Assembly: GCA_001692895.1 (NCBI GenBank)
Contig: KV748264.1
Coordinates: forward strand, 372,001-436,000
Direction of reading: 5' to 3'
Origin: Cenococcum geophilum 1.58
Lineage: Eukaryota > Ascomycota > Dothideomycetes > Gloniales > Gloniaceae
DNA length: 64,000 nucleotides
Below, in pieces: positions 48,616-60,995 of this stretch (position 1 is the first letter of the stretch; each line of letters opens with the position of its first letter). The notes beneath the pieces were generated by a model. The model saw only the letters and a list, made by a program, of their open reading frames with translations, was not told where the DNA came from and made no database searches. Made by a program: the position numbers and the translations under genes.

Positions 48616-49598
48616 GGTGTCGGTTACGTTGCTTGTGGAACTAAGTCCTAGCGTGCATTTGTAATATGCCCGCCCCATAGTAATTTGGTACGTGCGCACC
48701 ATCGCGCGCATGACGCGTCGGATGTCAAAACAACACCATTGAATTTGAAGCTTTTGATCCTCACAAATCTTCTATCGCGATTAAATCTTGGAGTGTTTAT
48801 TCGTCCTCGTCGCTGCCAGGCTGGCAGGCAGAGCTTACTAATTACTACACTTGGATTAATAAAGCCCCCATTAATATCTGAGGCTTCGCCAGTCGCTCAA
48901 TCTAAGTTCTTTCTACTTTAACGCCAGATTCGCGCTTAAATTCTTCTATACCAGCCTTGCAAACTTCACCGCTAACAGTTATAGACTCTATAGCCTCATA
49001 TATTTTGTAGCCGGACTCCCCCAATATACGCGCCCAGTGCTTATAGCCCCCCCTTAAACAGCCATATAAAAAGCGGTTTTCCTAGATATGGCAGCAGGGC
49101 AGTTAATAGCAACAATAGAGGGAATAGGTATAGATATTCTCGCCTCTTAGTAATATAAGCTCCTCGTTGTCCTCTACCATATCATCGGCAAGCTTCATCA
49201 GTTAGGTAATAAGCTGCTGCATAGGATCTGGTTTGTCATATAAGGCCAGAGCTGGTTGGACTGTTTAACCCTTAAATAAAGGTCCTGCTGGAGGGTGAAG
49301 AAAGCACACCTCTAACCAGCAATATCGTCAGGTGTACGAAGGATTGGGTGAGCGCTGCTGCTGCCAGCGGCGGTAGGGGTTGCGCGTCTGCGAGGCATTG
49401 CAAACTCCTCCAGGATTTGATCGCGATAGAGGATTTGTATGAGGATCAAAAGCTTCAAATNCAATGGCGAGGGCAAGGTGTTGTTTTGACATCCGACGCG
49501 TCATGCGCGCGATGGTGCGCACGTACCAAATTACTATGGGGCGGGCATATTACAAATGCACGCTAGGACTTAGTTCCACAAGCAACGTAACCGACACC
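48616..49598. mobile_element. hAT-like TIR element, 983 bp
   Basis: Starts GGTGTCGGTTACGTTGCTTG and ends with its reverse complement; flanked by an exact 8-bp duplication CATTAGGA at 48608-48615 and 49599-49606, the size made by hAT transposases. The inverted repeats extend for over 150 bp each (48616-48790 and about 49400-49598). The middle has a minus-strand coding-like patch about 48900-49200 (ARILGESGYKIYEAIE, then GEVCKAGIEEFKRE) of unknown origin. No transposase is present, so it is non-autonomous. It contains one undetermined base at 49461. Confidence 0.85.
49461..49461. other. Undetermined base (n)
   Basis: The only ambiguous base in the window; it lies in the right inverted repeat of the hAT-like element, where the left repeat reads A or T at the aligned place. 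Probably an assembly ambiguity caused by the repeat. Confidence 0.95.
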
Positions 49599-49606
49599 CA
49601 TTAGGA

Positions 49607-50228
49607 GACGCAGTAGCTGTGTTTGTAAGTCTCTACTGGGGCTCACCCTCCCAGTAAGAAATTTTTTCCCATCGCCACTACGTCGCAGCGCCCGCGATGC
49701 GCTGCCGTACGTACGTCTCTACGTTTGCTCCGACAGTCTATTGGCACGATCCTGATGGAACACCAATAGTACTGCTAGGTTCCCGGGCTCCACCGTGTGG
49801 AGGTGCAGAGACCGATTTCATGGAGCCTAAAGTAATGAAACTAACTAATTAACTAACCAACTCTGGCCAGGACCAAGAATCACATGGAGCCTAAAGTAAT
49901 GAAACTAACTAATTAACTAACCAACTCTGGCCAGGACCAAGAAGCAGGGCAATATTCAAACAACGTGCTTTGGGGCGGAAGCCGATTTCGCTAGCGACTG
50001 TAATTGTGTACGTCCTATTTGGCTTCGACAATGGGACCTGTCTTTTTGGGCCAATTGGCCGATCGACAAATTAAATTTGTACACAATGACTGCTACAAGT
50101 GTTTGCTGGGAGCAACCACTTGCTGTATCCCTCTAGAAGACGGAATAAACACACGACGTTAATGTGCTGATCTTCAATTGGTTTATAAGAACCATTATTA
50201 GATTTCGAAAACCACAACCACGTAAGTT
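49607..50228. other. Intergenic DNA with a 64-bp tandem duplication
   Basis: No gene seen. 49819-49946 is two near-identical 64-bp copies starting CATGGAGCCTAAAG, back to back. The rest, including 49680-49800, is unique and not RIP-damaged. Confidence 0.6.
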
Positions 50229-51227
50229 ATGGCCCTTCCGCATCCCGCTGTCTCTCTTGGTTACCTCAAAAGCAAGGACCCGAAGGTACATTTCAACGGC
50301 CACAAAATATCGAAGGCCGATACGGATTGCCCTGCCTGGCAAACACCTAGTGAGGTAAAGCCGTGGGAAGGGTTCGAATACCCAACTCTGCAGCGCATCT
50401 TTAACGGTATTCTAGACCAGACTTTAGCTCGCTATTTTGATCTTCGAGATTTCTCTGAGATTCCCTTCACATCCGGGTAAATCTGCGACAAACAGTCTCT
50501 CAGAACTTTGCTGGTTCTGTGGAGTAAATCAGTCCTAACCGCAGGCCTTACAGCAGCTTAAAAGAAATGTGTTGACTTTAAGAGGCGCTGGGTATACGAT
50601 TATGTAGACATGGTTTGTGGTAGACAGGCTCAAGATTTTAAGGTTGGACCTGGCGGAACACTCTGTCCACATTGGGCTGGGATCCAAACGGCTAATAATG
50701 GGAGCTTTGACGGTCCTTTCGCGTGGACGAATATCCTCCCCGGAGACACCAAAATCAGTCTAAAATGGAAGAGCAAAGAGATTAAGAACGCAATGGTATT
50801 ACCCGACGCAATGAGGCATCAGTGGATCCTTCCCATTATGCAGGTCTACACATATTTTGTCAAAGCCAATGCGTGCTACGGATATATTATAACAGACAAA
50901 GAGTTGGTGGTTCTACGAATTCGTCCTAATGAGAATGCGGAGAAAATGAAGGGTCCGAGGACATATACACCGAAAGAAGCTACTGAAAGTGATGATATCC
51001 CCGGGTACACATCAATCTCTTGGGAGAGTGGGGATCAGCTGTTAGTGAACTTGGCGTTGTGGTGGCTGCATCTATTAGCAGCAAGCAATAGCTCAATAGA
51101 GTGGGATTATCCCCCGTTGGCCGAAGAGACTTTGAAACCTTCGGATCAGACTGGAAACAAGGGTCAAGAAGAGGGTCAAGAAAGTGAGGACAGACCAAGA
51201 AGACGAGGGCCAAGAAAAAATTCCTAG
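50229..51227 (+). pseudogene. Conserved fungal hypothetical protein, broken
   Basis: One frame runs from ATG at 50229 to a TAG at 51225-51227, interrupted by TAA at 50478-50480 and TAA at 50559-50561; both would be Gln if C, as RIP would produce. Between and after them the frame reads as protein (for example LLVLWSKSVLTAGLT, FKRRWVYDYVDMV, LPGDTKISLKWKS near residue 177, WILPIMQVYTYFVKAN, YGYIITDKELVVLRI). The GDTK and later Gln/Tyr/Gly spacing recall a PD-(D/E)XK-type fold, but this is a weak guess. The C-terminal tail (GQEEGQESED, Arg-rich) may continue in another frame to 51372, suggesting a frame change near 51180. I recognise the family only as an accessory fungal protein of unknown function. 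Confidence 0.6.
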
Positions 51228-51613
51228 CTTCAGTCAAGATACAGTGTCAGATTCCGCAAATGTAAGTTTTGCCCGGTCTGATATGGGGCCACCTAGCTCC
51301 TTCGGAATGGGTGACATACCCCAACTTCGGCGAGGTCGAACACCTTCTACAGCGCAGAGAAGAAGGGAATGATGAAGGATCCAGAAAGAGAAGATGATCA
51401 TGAGGATATTGATGTAAATTATGAATAAAACCTTTTGATCCATATTAAGACAATGTGAACGACATAGTTCGATGAGCAATTTTGTATCTTCTTGTAGCTT
51501 AATGTTACTGCAAACAGCCCAAAGACAACAAACTTTATTAGTTATTCCTTATCATTACAAATTCGTGGATTGGCTTCAAAACTTCAAAACCTCGGGTTTT
51601 GGTGCGAAGGGTA
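51228..51613. other. 3' flank of the hypothetical gene
   Basis: 51228-51372 holds the possible out-of-frame tail of the hypothetical protein (Ser/Pro/Arg-rich, low complexity). 51373-51613 is non-coding up to the TA at 51612-51613 where the pogo element starts. Confidence 0.5.
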
Positions 51614-52060
51614 ACGTATGTGATGGGGTTATGAAGGTGACCCTAGTTATAAAGGTTTTACATTACCGCCTTCCTATTTAGGCTAGCATATTGCCTAAAA
51701 TATACTGCCGCTTTAAACATTAACACATTAACTTTTCTCCTTACCTCCCTATACAAAACTCTATATTACTATGCCTCGCTAGCCGCGTGCTCTTAATGCA
51801 GAAGATCGTTTATAAGTAGCTTTAATAGCCTGGCGAATAATAAGTCTTTATAAAAGCGCCAAAGCTTATATAAAGGCCTATAAGGTTAACCTAGTTACTT
51901 TCCGCCGCTGGCTCCAAGGCAAATTATAGTCTTCTTAAGTTACCCACATTAATTAGTATTGTATTACTCTAGCTAAAGAGGCAGCAGTTATTTAACATTA
52001 TATTTATCTTACTAAAGCTAGCTTTCTATGTTAATACTATATAGTTTAAATAATTGTAAT

Positions 52061-52247
52061 TGTCACGGCACTGACCTGACGCATACTGTTTCATACTGTC
52101 TCGTACTATTCCCTACTGTTAGCTAGCCCACTACTAGCGACTTGGCGGCCGGCCCTACTATTTATATATAATACCCCCTTTCTACCTTCTTCCCCTCTTT
52201 ATACCACAACGTAGTTATTTAGTCTACTTTATTACAGCACTATAACA
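52061..52247 (+). repeat. 5' LTR of the chromovirus
   Basis: 187 bp, starts TGTCACGGCACTGACC. Ends TATAACA, a mutated form of TGTGACA. Confidence 0.9.
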
Positions 52248-52413
52248 GTTTGTAGTATCTTTAATTTGCGCCCTATCGCGATTACTAATTCCCCGTACCC
52301 TAGCCAATTAACCTCCGCTCTAGAGTAATCGCGACCTACGCGCGCCTCTACTAAAACTAATACGTCCCTAGCACAGTCCTAGAATAATCCTTAGTTTTTA
52401 CCTAGCGCCTAGA

Positions 52414-53990
52414 TGGGCAATACTAATAACGCCAAAATAGCCGAAACCTAGAACCCCCGCGATGTTTTTGTAGACCTATTTATAGAGACATACCCTAATA
52501 TCGCGTGGATAATCCGCCGCTCCCTACTATATCCTAAGATCTTTAAGCCTAGCAAAGCTTACCTTACCCTTATTAACTATACTAATAAGTTCCTTAACAA
52601 TATTAAAGTAGGACTATAGTATATATATAATATAAACACCGCTAATAAGAAAGCTAATAAAAACCTTAGTACCCTTATCGCTTCCTAGACAGGAACTATT
52701 AACTCCTAGGTAGAGACTATTACCGTTCTAAAATAATTAACCCCTATAATAATGGTAGTAACCTAGTAGAAAAAATAGAGATCTAAAAACCCGCTAATAT
52801 TTAGCAGAAAAGGCACCCTACTAGAATAATAAGCTAATTTCAAGACCTAGTATATTAAGATTAAGGGAGTCTTTAACCGGGACTAGGACTACTTTAATAT
52901 AGTTTAGTCCTAAATCCTTTACATCTCGGATATGCTAGAGGATAAGGCCTATAAGTTTATTAAGTAGGGCCTAGAGCTTATACACGAGAACCTAAACAAT
53001 ATATCTGCGTAGAAATGGCCTACTAAGAAAGATATGCTTAAAGACCTTACTGCCCACTATAAGGTCCTTAATATAACCTAGGTCGCAAAAAACAAGCTTA
53101 ACTATTTCCCCTAAGGCGAGCGTAATTACTAGTCCTAGAAGGGAGAGCTTAATAAGCTAATAATCCGCGCCAAAAAGACAGACGAATAGAAGGTAGACCT
53201 ATTTTAAAAGTTTATCTCTTTAAAAATAGAAAAGCTAGTACTTAGACTAGCCCATAAAATTAATAATAATAACTATATAGGTTAGAGTAAGCAAATAGAT
53301 ATATTCGCTAAGAACCTCGCGAACTATACACACCGAGCTAACCTTAAGAAGAACGCTAACCACCGCCTACCTACCTAAGCCCCTACCCCTATATTAACCC
53401 TAACCCTAGTAGTAACTAGAGAACCTATAGACCTTAATAGAATCTTAAACACGGAGCGTAAGCGCCGCGTTAATAATAGACTATACCTTACCTATAGCCT
53501 ACCTAGCCACTAAAAGGATGCCTATAACCCCGCTAAGATAGTAAACCTAGTCCTAATACCACCCCATTAAATAATATAAATAAATAACCGCGGATACGGC
53601 GACTATAGAGCCTATTATAAACGCGGCAACCGCGGAGCCTATTATAGCCGCGGCGGATAACTCCCCCTCTTTAACCCTATAGCTCAGTTACTCTAAACTA
53701 TACCCTATATAGGAGCCTAACCCGTTAACAACGCCCAGTATTAGCAACTTTATACTAGCGAATACAAACACGGCCATATTATTGGCGAGGTATTATCTTC
53801 CTATACCCTAACCAAAATAGAGATAGACACCGCCAGCTAGACGGACACTAGACCACCCCGCTAAGACAGCCCTATACCCCAGTCGTTAAAAGGCAAACCC
53901 TTAGACTAAGTTACGCCTAAGGGTCTAAACTATATAAGGAGGAAGACAAGAAGATTAGGTCCCTATTACTAAATTAATTAGTCCTTTCTA
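52414..53990 (+). pseudogene. gag of the chromovirus
   Basis: ATG near 52414 (MGNTNNAKIAE). The frame runs, with RIP stops, through a gag region of mainly helical, charged character (KIKGVFNRDQDYFN near 52860-52900, then MLEDKAYKFIK near 52930). A late Arg/Gly-rich stretch with repeated YY.RGNRG/YYSRGG lies near 53600-53660. No zinc knuckle was certain. Function would be capsid formation. Confidence 0.6.
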
Positions 53991-56900
53991 TTAGTAAACT
54001 GCTACTTAATCTTAGATTAGCAAATAGTAATAAGAAATTAATTCTTATTTAAACCTAACTCTCCTTATTACGTAACCTATACCCCCAAGTTTATATTAAT
54101 ACAGTAAGCCTAGTGGACTTTAGTAGTACTATAATAGCATTTACCAACGCAAAGTCTATTATAAAAAAGTATAACGTTATAACTAAGAAGCTACTAGCAC
54201 CTAGGCTATTACGCCTTACAAATAGTATCCTAACTTCGCTTATTACGGACTACTTTACCGCCTAAATATTAATTGGCCTCCATACTAAAGCCATACTCTT
54301 TTTTATTATTAAACTCTCGCCCACTACCCTAATTATTCTAGGTATGCCCTAGCTTTAGAAGTATAAGCCCTATCCCAGCTTTAGGAAACTTAAAATCCGC
54401 TTTAACTTAAACTACTACTCTAGGCACTGCCTCCTATAGGGAATAGCTAACGTTAGCAGGGACGCCTTATATAGATACTTAGCACTACTAAGCCTAGTGC
54501 CTAGAACTATATATAAAGCCCTAATAGTAAAAGACGTTCCTAATAAAGGGGAGCCTATATAGCTGCAAAGAAACGAAATAGTAAAAGACTGGACTAACCT
54601 AGCACTTAAAACTAAAATAACGGGCTAGCTAGCCCTACCAAGACTAAGGAAGAAGGTCCGCTTTGCGCCGCTACCACTAAAAAACCAACCCTAACCTAGG
54701 TACTATTTAAACCCTAGCCGCCTAGCCTAATACCTAAAACTAAGCCATATACCATATACGCATATAATAGCTCGCGTTATAATAAGGACTAGCTATAGAA
54801 CTACCAAGACCTAGATAATAGAAACCGCGCCACTATAACGCCTAACCTCACACCCGTCTCCCGCGCGTACTATATAGGGCCACCACCTTATTTCCGCCCC
54901 CCTAGGCTAACCAAGCTGTATTAGCCTAGCCGTAGCACTAAAGAGCCAGACATACCCTAACCTGGACAATATTAAATACACCCATGCTATTAATTTTACC
55001 CAGTTCTATAAATAAAAAGACGTAAAGGTAATAAGGATCTATATAGCGGAGCTAGTAAAACTAGTTAAATAAGATAAGCACCAACAGCTGCTTAAAGAGC
55101 TACCTATAGGCCTAATAGAAGTACTAAACCTATTAAAAAGGTCTTTCCGCTAGCTAGTAGAAGGCGACTATATAATAAAGAAAGCCCGTAAAGCGCTCCC
55201 CCCCTATTTCTATAACTTCCTTAAGATAAATCTAAAAACTAAACCCAAGCTTTTACGTCGGAAGATAGTCAATACCAATATTAAAAAATTCCTAAAAGGC
55301 AAACCAGAATTAACCTGTAAAGACATTCTATAACGCCTACTAAAGGAGTTTAGTAAATATATTAAGCACTTCCTCCCTAAGAATATAAATAAGCTGCCCC
55401 CTTACCAACCATGGGACTATAAAATTAAGATTACCCCCGGAAACTAGGCCCCGTACTATAAAAATAGACTACTCTTACCTGCTAAACTTAGGTATATAAA
55501 GAAGTGGATTAATAAGATGCTAGATAAGGGTTTTATCCGCAAATTAACCTTACTAGCTACCGCACCACTCCTCCTCACTACTAAGCCTAGCGGCGGTATA
55601 CAAATCTACTATAACTACTAAGGCCTAAACACAGTTACTATTAAGAATTAATACCCACTACTACTAATCCGCGAGACACTTAACGCACTTTATAGCGCCA
55701 AGTACTTTACTAAACTTAATATAATTACTGCGTTTAACTAGATCCGGATTACGGAGGGCTATAAGTAGCTTATAGCATTTATTACCTAGTTCGGACTCTA
55801 TAAGATACTAGTTACACTATTTAGCCTTTATAACGCACCTACTACGTTCTAAAACTATATTAACTATATTCTATACAACGCCCTTAACAACTACTACACT
55901 GCCTACCTTAATAACGTCCTTATCTTTTCTAAAACACGCGCCAAGTATATTAAGTATATAAATAAAGTCATCCAAAGACTCGGTAATACTGGACTTTAGA
56001 TTAATATTAATAAGTTTAAGTTCTACTCTACTAAAACAAAATACCTTAGCTTAATTATCTTAACTAATGGTATAACTATAGACCCTAAGAAGATATAGGC
56101 CTTACAGGAATAGAAGGACCCGACATTAATTAAAGAACTATAACAATTTCTTAGCTTCGCGAACTTCTACCAACGATTTATCTAAGGCTACTCTGCCATT
56201 ACTATACCTATAATAAAACTTCTAAAGAAGGATATCGGATGGCTATGGGGACTAGAATAAGCTAAATCGTTTAAGGCCCTTAAGGGAGCCTTTACTTTAG
56301 CACTAGTACTAGCATACTATAACTATATAAAGAAAATAGTGGTAAAGACAGACGTATTAAATTAGGCTTCTAGCGGAGTCCTTTCCTAGTATAATAACAA
56401 CGGAAAATTAAGACCGGTTACATTCTTCTCTATAAAGCACTCCGCGCCAGAATATAACTACAAGATCTATAATAAAGAACTCCTAGCTATTATTAAGGCT
56501 TTAGAGGAATAGCGTCCTAAGCTATAAGGGACTAAGGAGCCGTTTAAAATTATTACTAACTATAAAAACCTACAAACGTTTATAACTACTAAGCAGCTAA
56601 ACTAGCGCCAAGTCTAGTAGGCAGAGTTTCTTTTATAGTTTAACTTTATAATTATATATAGACCCAGCAGTAAAGCTACGCTCCCTAATACCCTAAGCCG
56701 GCTACTAGGAATAAGGCCTAAGGATACTAATAATAAACGCCTCCGCTACTAAGCCCAAGTCGTTATACTGCCCTAGAAAGTTAACCCTATAATCTTAGAA
56801 GAATTACTATATAAGTCCCATAACTCTAATAACGCGGAGTTTATAGCTACTTTAGACCCCAAAATAGCCAAAAAGTCACTGGACGAGTTAATCTGGCTAG

Positions 56901-58440
56901 GATACCAGGAGAACAAACTTGCAAAAAATATAGTAGCAGCCCTACGTAATTAGAAAGCTCGCCATTAGCTAAAGAAAATTAGGAAATTACTTTGTTGCGA
57001 TAAGTTAGAATATAGTATCGTTAATAGATAGATCTACTTCCGCCAATATCTCTTTATCCCTAACGCCCTAGACCTCTACCTAGAAGTTACCCATCGCTCT
57101 TATAGCAGCGGCCCCGCTAGTTACCCTAGCTAGGTTAAGACTCTTGACCTCTTAAACCAATTATACTAGTGGCTAGGAATCTCCTAGTTCACGGCTACCT
57201 TTATTAAAGACTATGCCCTATGCTTTCGCACTAAGACCCCCTATTCTGCCCCACCCGGTTTTCTAAAGCTACTAGAATTACCCACCCGCCTATAGACTAA
57301 TATCTTAATTAACTATATTATAACGCTACTAGTATACTAACGCTACGGTAAGGTATATAAATATATCCTTATTATTATAGACCGCCTAACTAAAATATAA
57401 CACCTTGTTCTAGTAATAGGACTCTTAATAAAGGAGTTAGTTAATAGCTTTATTAATAACGTATATAAGCTCCATGGTGCACTAAGTATAATTATCTCCG
57501 ATTACGGTATATAATTTATTAGCAACTTCTAGCAATAACTAAGTAAACGCCTTAAGATAACCTTGCGACTAAGCTTAGCCTAGCACCTAGAAACGGACGG
57601 CTAAACTAAAATTATTAACGCCGCCATAAATAAATACCTTTATGCTTTTATTAGCTTTATATAGGACGACTAGGTTAACTACCTACCGCTTACTAAGTTT
57701 GCTATAAATAACTAAGTTAACGAGAGTATAGGCATCTCCCCATTTTTTATAAATTATGGCTTTAACCCTCGCCTTAGAATTAAGCCTACTGGCCCCCGCC
57801 TATTAACACTATTAGTATAAGCAAAAAAGGAGTTCTTCCGCGTAGACTCTATGGCCAACCGCTTTAAGCGGATATTAACATAGCTTAAGGCCCTAGTCTG
57901 GATTTTATAGTAACGTTATAAAGATAATACTAATACCCGTAGGGATAAGAGCGCGTTATTCTACAAAGGTAATATAGTTATAGTTAGCTTAAAAAATATA
58001 AAGATAAATAAACCTAAGAAGAAATGGGACGATAAATGGGACGGCCTATACCCTGTACTCGTAGTATACTAAGGGGTAGTTATAGTAGACCTCCTAGACT
58101 ATATCTAAGTAAATAAATCCTTTTATATATCTAAGGTCCGCCTCTAGGCTGCTAAAGAGATCCCTAGCTAAGCAAATATTAATACTATAAAGCGCCGTAA
58201 TATACAAGGATAAGTGGCAGAGAGAGATAATAACAGCAATATAGAAGATAAATAGAAGTTTAAGAAAATCCTTAATATACATAACGAAGACCCCTAGGGC
58301 CTAACTTATAAGATTAAATGGAAATATTATAAGGATATAACCTAGCAGCTAGAGAAAGACCTAAAGGGTTGCGAATAAGCTGTATAGCGCTTTTATAAGC
58401 AACACCCTAAGAAGCTAGAACCCCTAGACTAGGCACGAGA
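53991..58440 (+). pseudogene. pol of the chromovirus
   Basis: Protease: region around 54090-54400, with a LIILGMP.L.KY motif near 54325 where ILGMPWL is usual; the DSG is mutated. Reverse transcriptase: TTKPSGGIQIYYNYQGLN around 55578-55632 and the catalytic box YLNNVLIFS near 55905-55930 where YLDDVL is expected. RNase H 56250-56600, integrase about 56800-57900 with the zinc-binding and core parts partly readable, and a chromodomain near 58255-58420 (LTYKIKWKYYKDIT.QLEKDL). Domain order PR-RT-RH-IN-chromo defines a chromovirus. All stops are RIP-type. Confidence 0.8.
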
Positions 58441-58788
58441 TAAGGAAAAGTTACGCTAAGGTTACGGCCGACTACCGCATTAAAATTTATAGTGGTTAAG
58501 ATGTTATAGAACTTTAACCAGCGGTTAAAGTTATTTAATTAGCCAAATTCTTACTAAGAAACGCCACACGGACCGATTTAGGTGGTAGTGTGGAGTTCTG
58601 CCGACCTTACTTACTAAACTAACCAATTAGGATTTTCTATACCCAGTATAGAAAATCGCCATTAGCTTAGTTAAGGGCGGTAAGCAAAACTAATATCTTT
58701 GTGGTAGAAAATAGGCAACCCTATACACTGCCTATTTTTAAGTTATCTATTTAGTTTAGGGACTAAACTATCTAGGGGAGAGGAGTAC

Positions 58789-58975
58789 TGTTACGGCACT
58801 GACCTAACGCATACTGTTTTATACTATCTCGTACTATTCCCTACTATTAGCTAGCCCACCACTAGCGACTTAGCGGCCGGCCCTACTATTTATATACAAT
58901 ACCCCCTTTTTACCTTCTTCCCCTCTTCATACCATAACGTAGTTATTCAGTCTACTTTATTGCAGCACTGTGACA
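58789..58975 (+). repeat. 3' LTR of the chromovirus
   Basis: 187 bp, starts TGTTACGG and ends CTGTGACA, followed by the GTAAT duplication. Confidence 0.9.
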
Positions 58976-60995
58976 GTAATACTTATTCTCTAATGCGAAA
59001 ACCCCAACCTCCCTTATACCCAAGTTATACTACTTAGTATAAAATAGATATACGGCTTCCTAAAACGGCAGGAGGAGCTCCATACTTGCTATATATAATT
59101 AATTAGCTTAGAGCGCACTATTACTAGCAATAATCCTACTTTAATTAAGAGGTTTTTTACCAACTACTTAAATGCAAAGACTTAGTATAATATTAATAAC
59201 GCTAATGTATAAAATATAGATAAGACTAGCTATGCTATAGGCTTTATATATAGCGCCAAAGTAGTTATATTAAGAGGCAACGTTATTAACTTTAAGATAA
59301 TTAACGGCTTTTAGGAGTGGGTTTTATAAATTAATTTAATTGGTATATAAGGGGGGATAATTCCACCGTTTATTATTTTTAAAGGACGCTAATATATAGA
59401 ATCGCTATGGCAAGAAGCAGAGGAAGCTATAGGCGAGTGTATAATTATAATAAGCGAAAATAGATAGTTAAATTAAGAGCTTAGGATACGGTGGCTAAAG
59501 CACTTTAAGCGCTATACCCAACAAACTAAGGTATAGGAGAGGACAATAGAAGACGGAAAATACAACGGCTATTAACTGTTAATTATGGACGGCCATAGTA
59601 GCCACGTTAATATTAAGTTTATTAAGTTCTGCTAGTTAAAGAAAATTATACCAATTTGCCTACCGCCGTATTTAATACACCTTCTTTAGCCCTTAGATCT
59701 AGTTATCTTTTTAGTTCTTAAGTAACTCTATTTATTAAAAGTTAATAAATATACGGCGCGCGGTATTACTGGTATTAATAGAGACTATTTTCTACGGATA
59801 CTAGGTAAGATTCGGCCGCAGGTATATACTAAAGAGTTAATTAGGAGCGCCTTTAAGGCTATAGGCCTCCTTCCCTTTAACCTAAATTAAGCCCTCGCGC
59901 GCTACTCTAAACAGCCTATATCTATTAAGCTATCTACGCCTCTACCTCATCATAAAGAGGTAACGATCTTATTCTCCCCTATATATCCTCCCCTACTAAA
60001 TAGCGAGCATACTCGAGCTTAGTATATATATATAATCCTTTATCTAGAAACTACACTAGAGGCAATAGAGGCAGTTGTTTTAAAGTTAATGCAATACTTA
60101 TAATCCTTAGAGGAAGGCCTTAAGCTTATATAAGTTAAAAACAACGATCTTCGGTAATATACTAAGGAGAGGAAGGCTAAGAAGAAGCGTAAACGGAATA
60201 TACTCTCTACTAAATTAGTTCTTACTTTAGAAGTAATAAGGGAGCTTACTGCTACTAAAGAGGCTACTTAAAAGGCTAAAGAGCAAGCTACGCTTACTAG
60301 GAAATAGCTTAAGAAGGATTATTAAGTAGTAGTAGAGCTTACTAAGGAGCAAGTTAAGGTCTAAAAGGCAGCCTGAAAAAGGGTTGCTAATGCAAAGGAG
60401 CTGGCTAAGGTTCACTATAGAGGAGCAGTAGAGGTAGGAAAGGTAGCTAAGAAGGCGCAAAAGGACTCCCTTACTGCCGCTAATATAGCTCACAGAAAGC
60501 ATACTAAAGAAGCTTAATTAGCGGCTAATATAGCAGCCTATTATATAACGTTAAAATAATTAACCGTGGATAAGCTCCAGAAGCGGGCGGAAGAGTTCTC
60601 TGCTACCGCCGCTACGGCTATAGTTTTTATTAAGCAACTTTAAGAGACCGCCAAAAAGGCTATAGAAGAAGCTGCTTTATTAGAGGACTCGTAGGAAGGG
60701 CAAGAGGATAATAATATAAGTAATTTAAGCGACGAAGAGTCCTTAGATAAGGAGCCTAAGTTAATTAGCGATATCTAGAGCCAAACTCGGTCGTTAGTTG
60801 AACTTTAAAACACCAAAAATCGACTTTATATAGACTCTATTATATATATTTATAGCTTCAATGCTCCTTAATAATGATGCAGTGATTTTAAATGGGGTTT
60901 ACTGGTTATTTGCGACCAATTTTGTATTTTCGAGTATTTTGATGTTCAAAACCTTCATAACTAGGGTCACCTTCATAACCCCATCACATACGTTA

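Larger units (their letters stand above)
52061..58975 (+). mobile_element. Chromovirus (Ty3/gypsy with chromodomain), 6.9 kb
   Basis: 187-bp LTRs (52061-52247 and 58789-58975), TGTCAC...GTGACA ends, exact target duplication GTAAT (52056-52060 and 58976-58980), polypurine tract CTAGGGGAGAGGAG just before the 3' LTR. Gag and pol follow in Ty3/gypsy order, with a chromodomain after the integrase. RIP-degenerate. A hairpin-bearing block at about 58550-58720 recurs in reverse in the first LTR element. Confidence 0.9.
51771..60808 (+). pseudogene. pogo transposase (split)
   Basis: Exon-like parts 51771-52060 and 58981-60808 add to 2118 nt, exactly 706 codons, once the retroelement and one GTAAT copy are left out. 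The first part (MPR.PRALNAEDRL) is the DNA-binding helix-turn-helix region. The second holds a CENP-B-type region and the DDE_1 domain, with the signature MDGHSSHVNIKFIKF near 59590-59630 and LPPYLIHLLQPLDLVIF near 59670-59720 (Q standing for TAG). After it comes a long Lys/Glu/Ala-rich coiled-coil tail (60140-60780). Stops are nearly all Gln codons. In life it would cut and paste the element at TA sites, and may also have moved the ACGT-ended MITEs. Confidence 0.85.
51614..60993 (+). mobile_element. pogo-family DNA transposon, split by a chromovirus
   Basis: Ends are inverted repeats, ACGTATGTGATGGGGTTATG at 51614 and its reverse complement ending at 60993, about 50 bp with one mismatch; TA on both sides (51612-51613 and 60994-60995). 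Without the 6.9-kb LTR element inside, it is about 2.46 kb, a normal length for Fot1/pogo elements. Its transposase is in the same orientation. It is RIP-degenerate. Confidence 0.87.
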
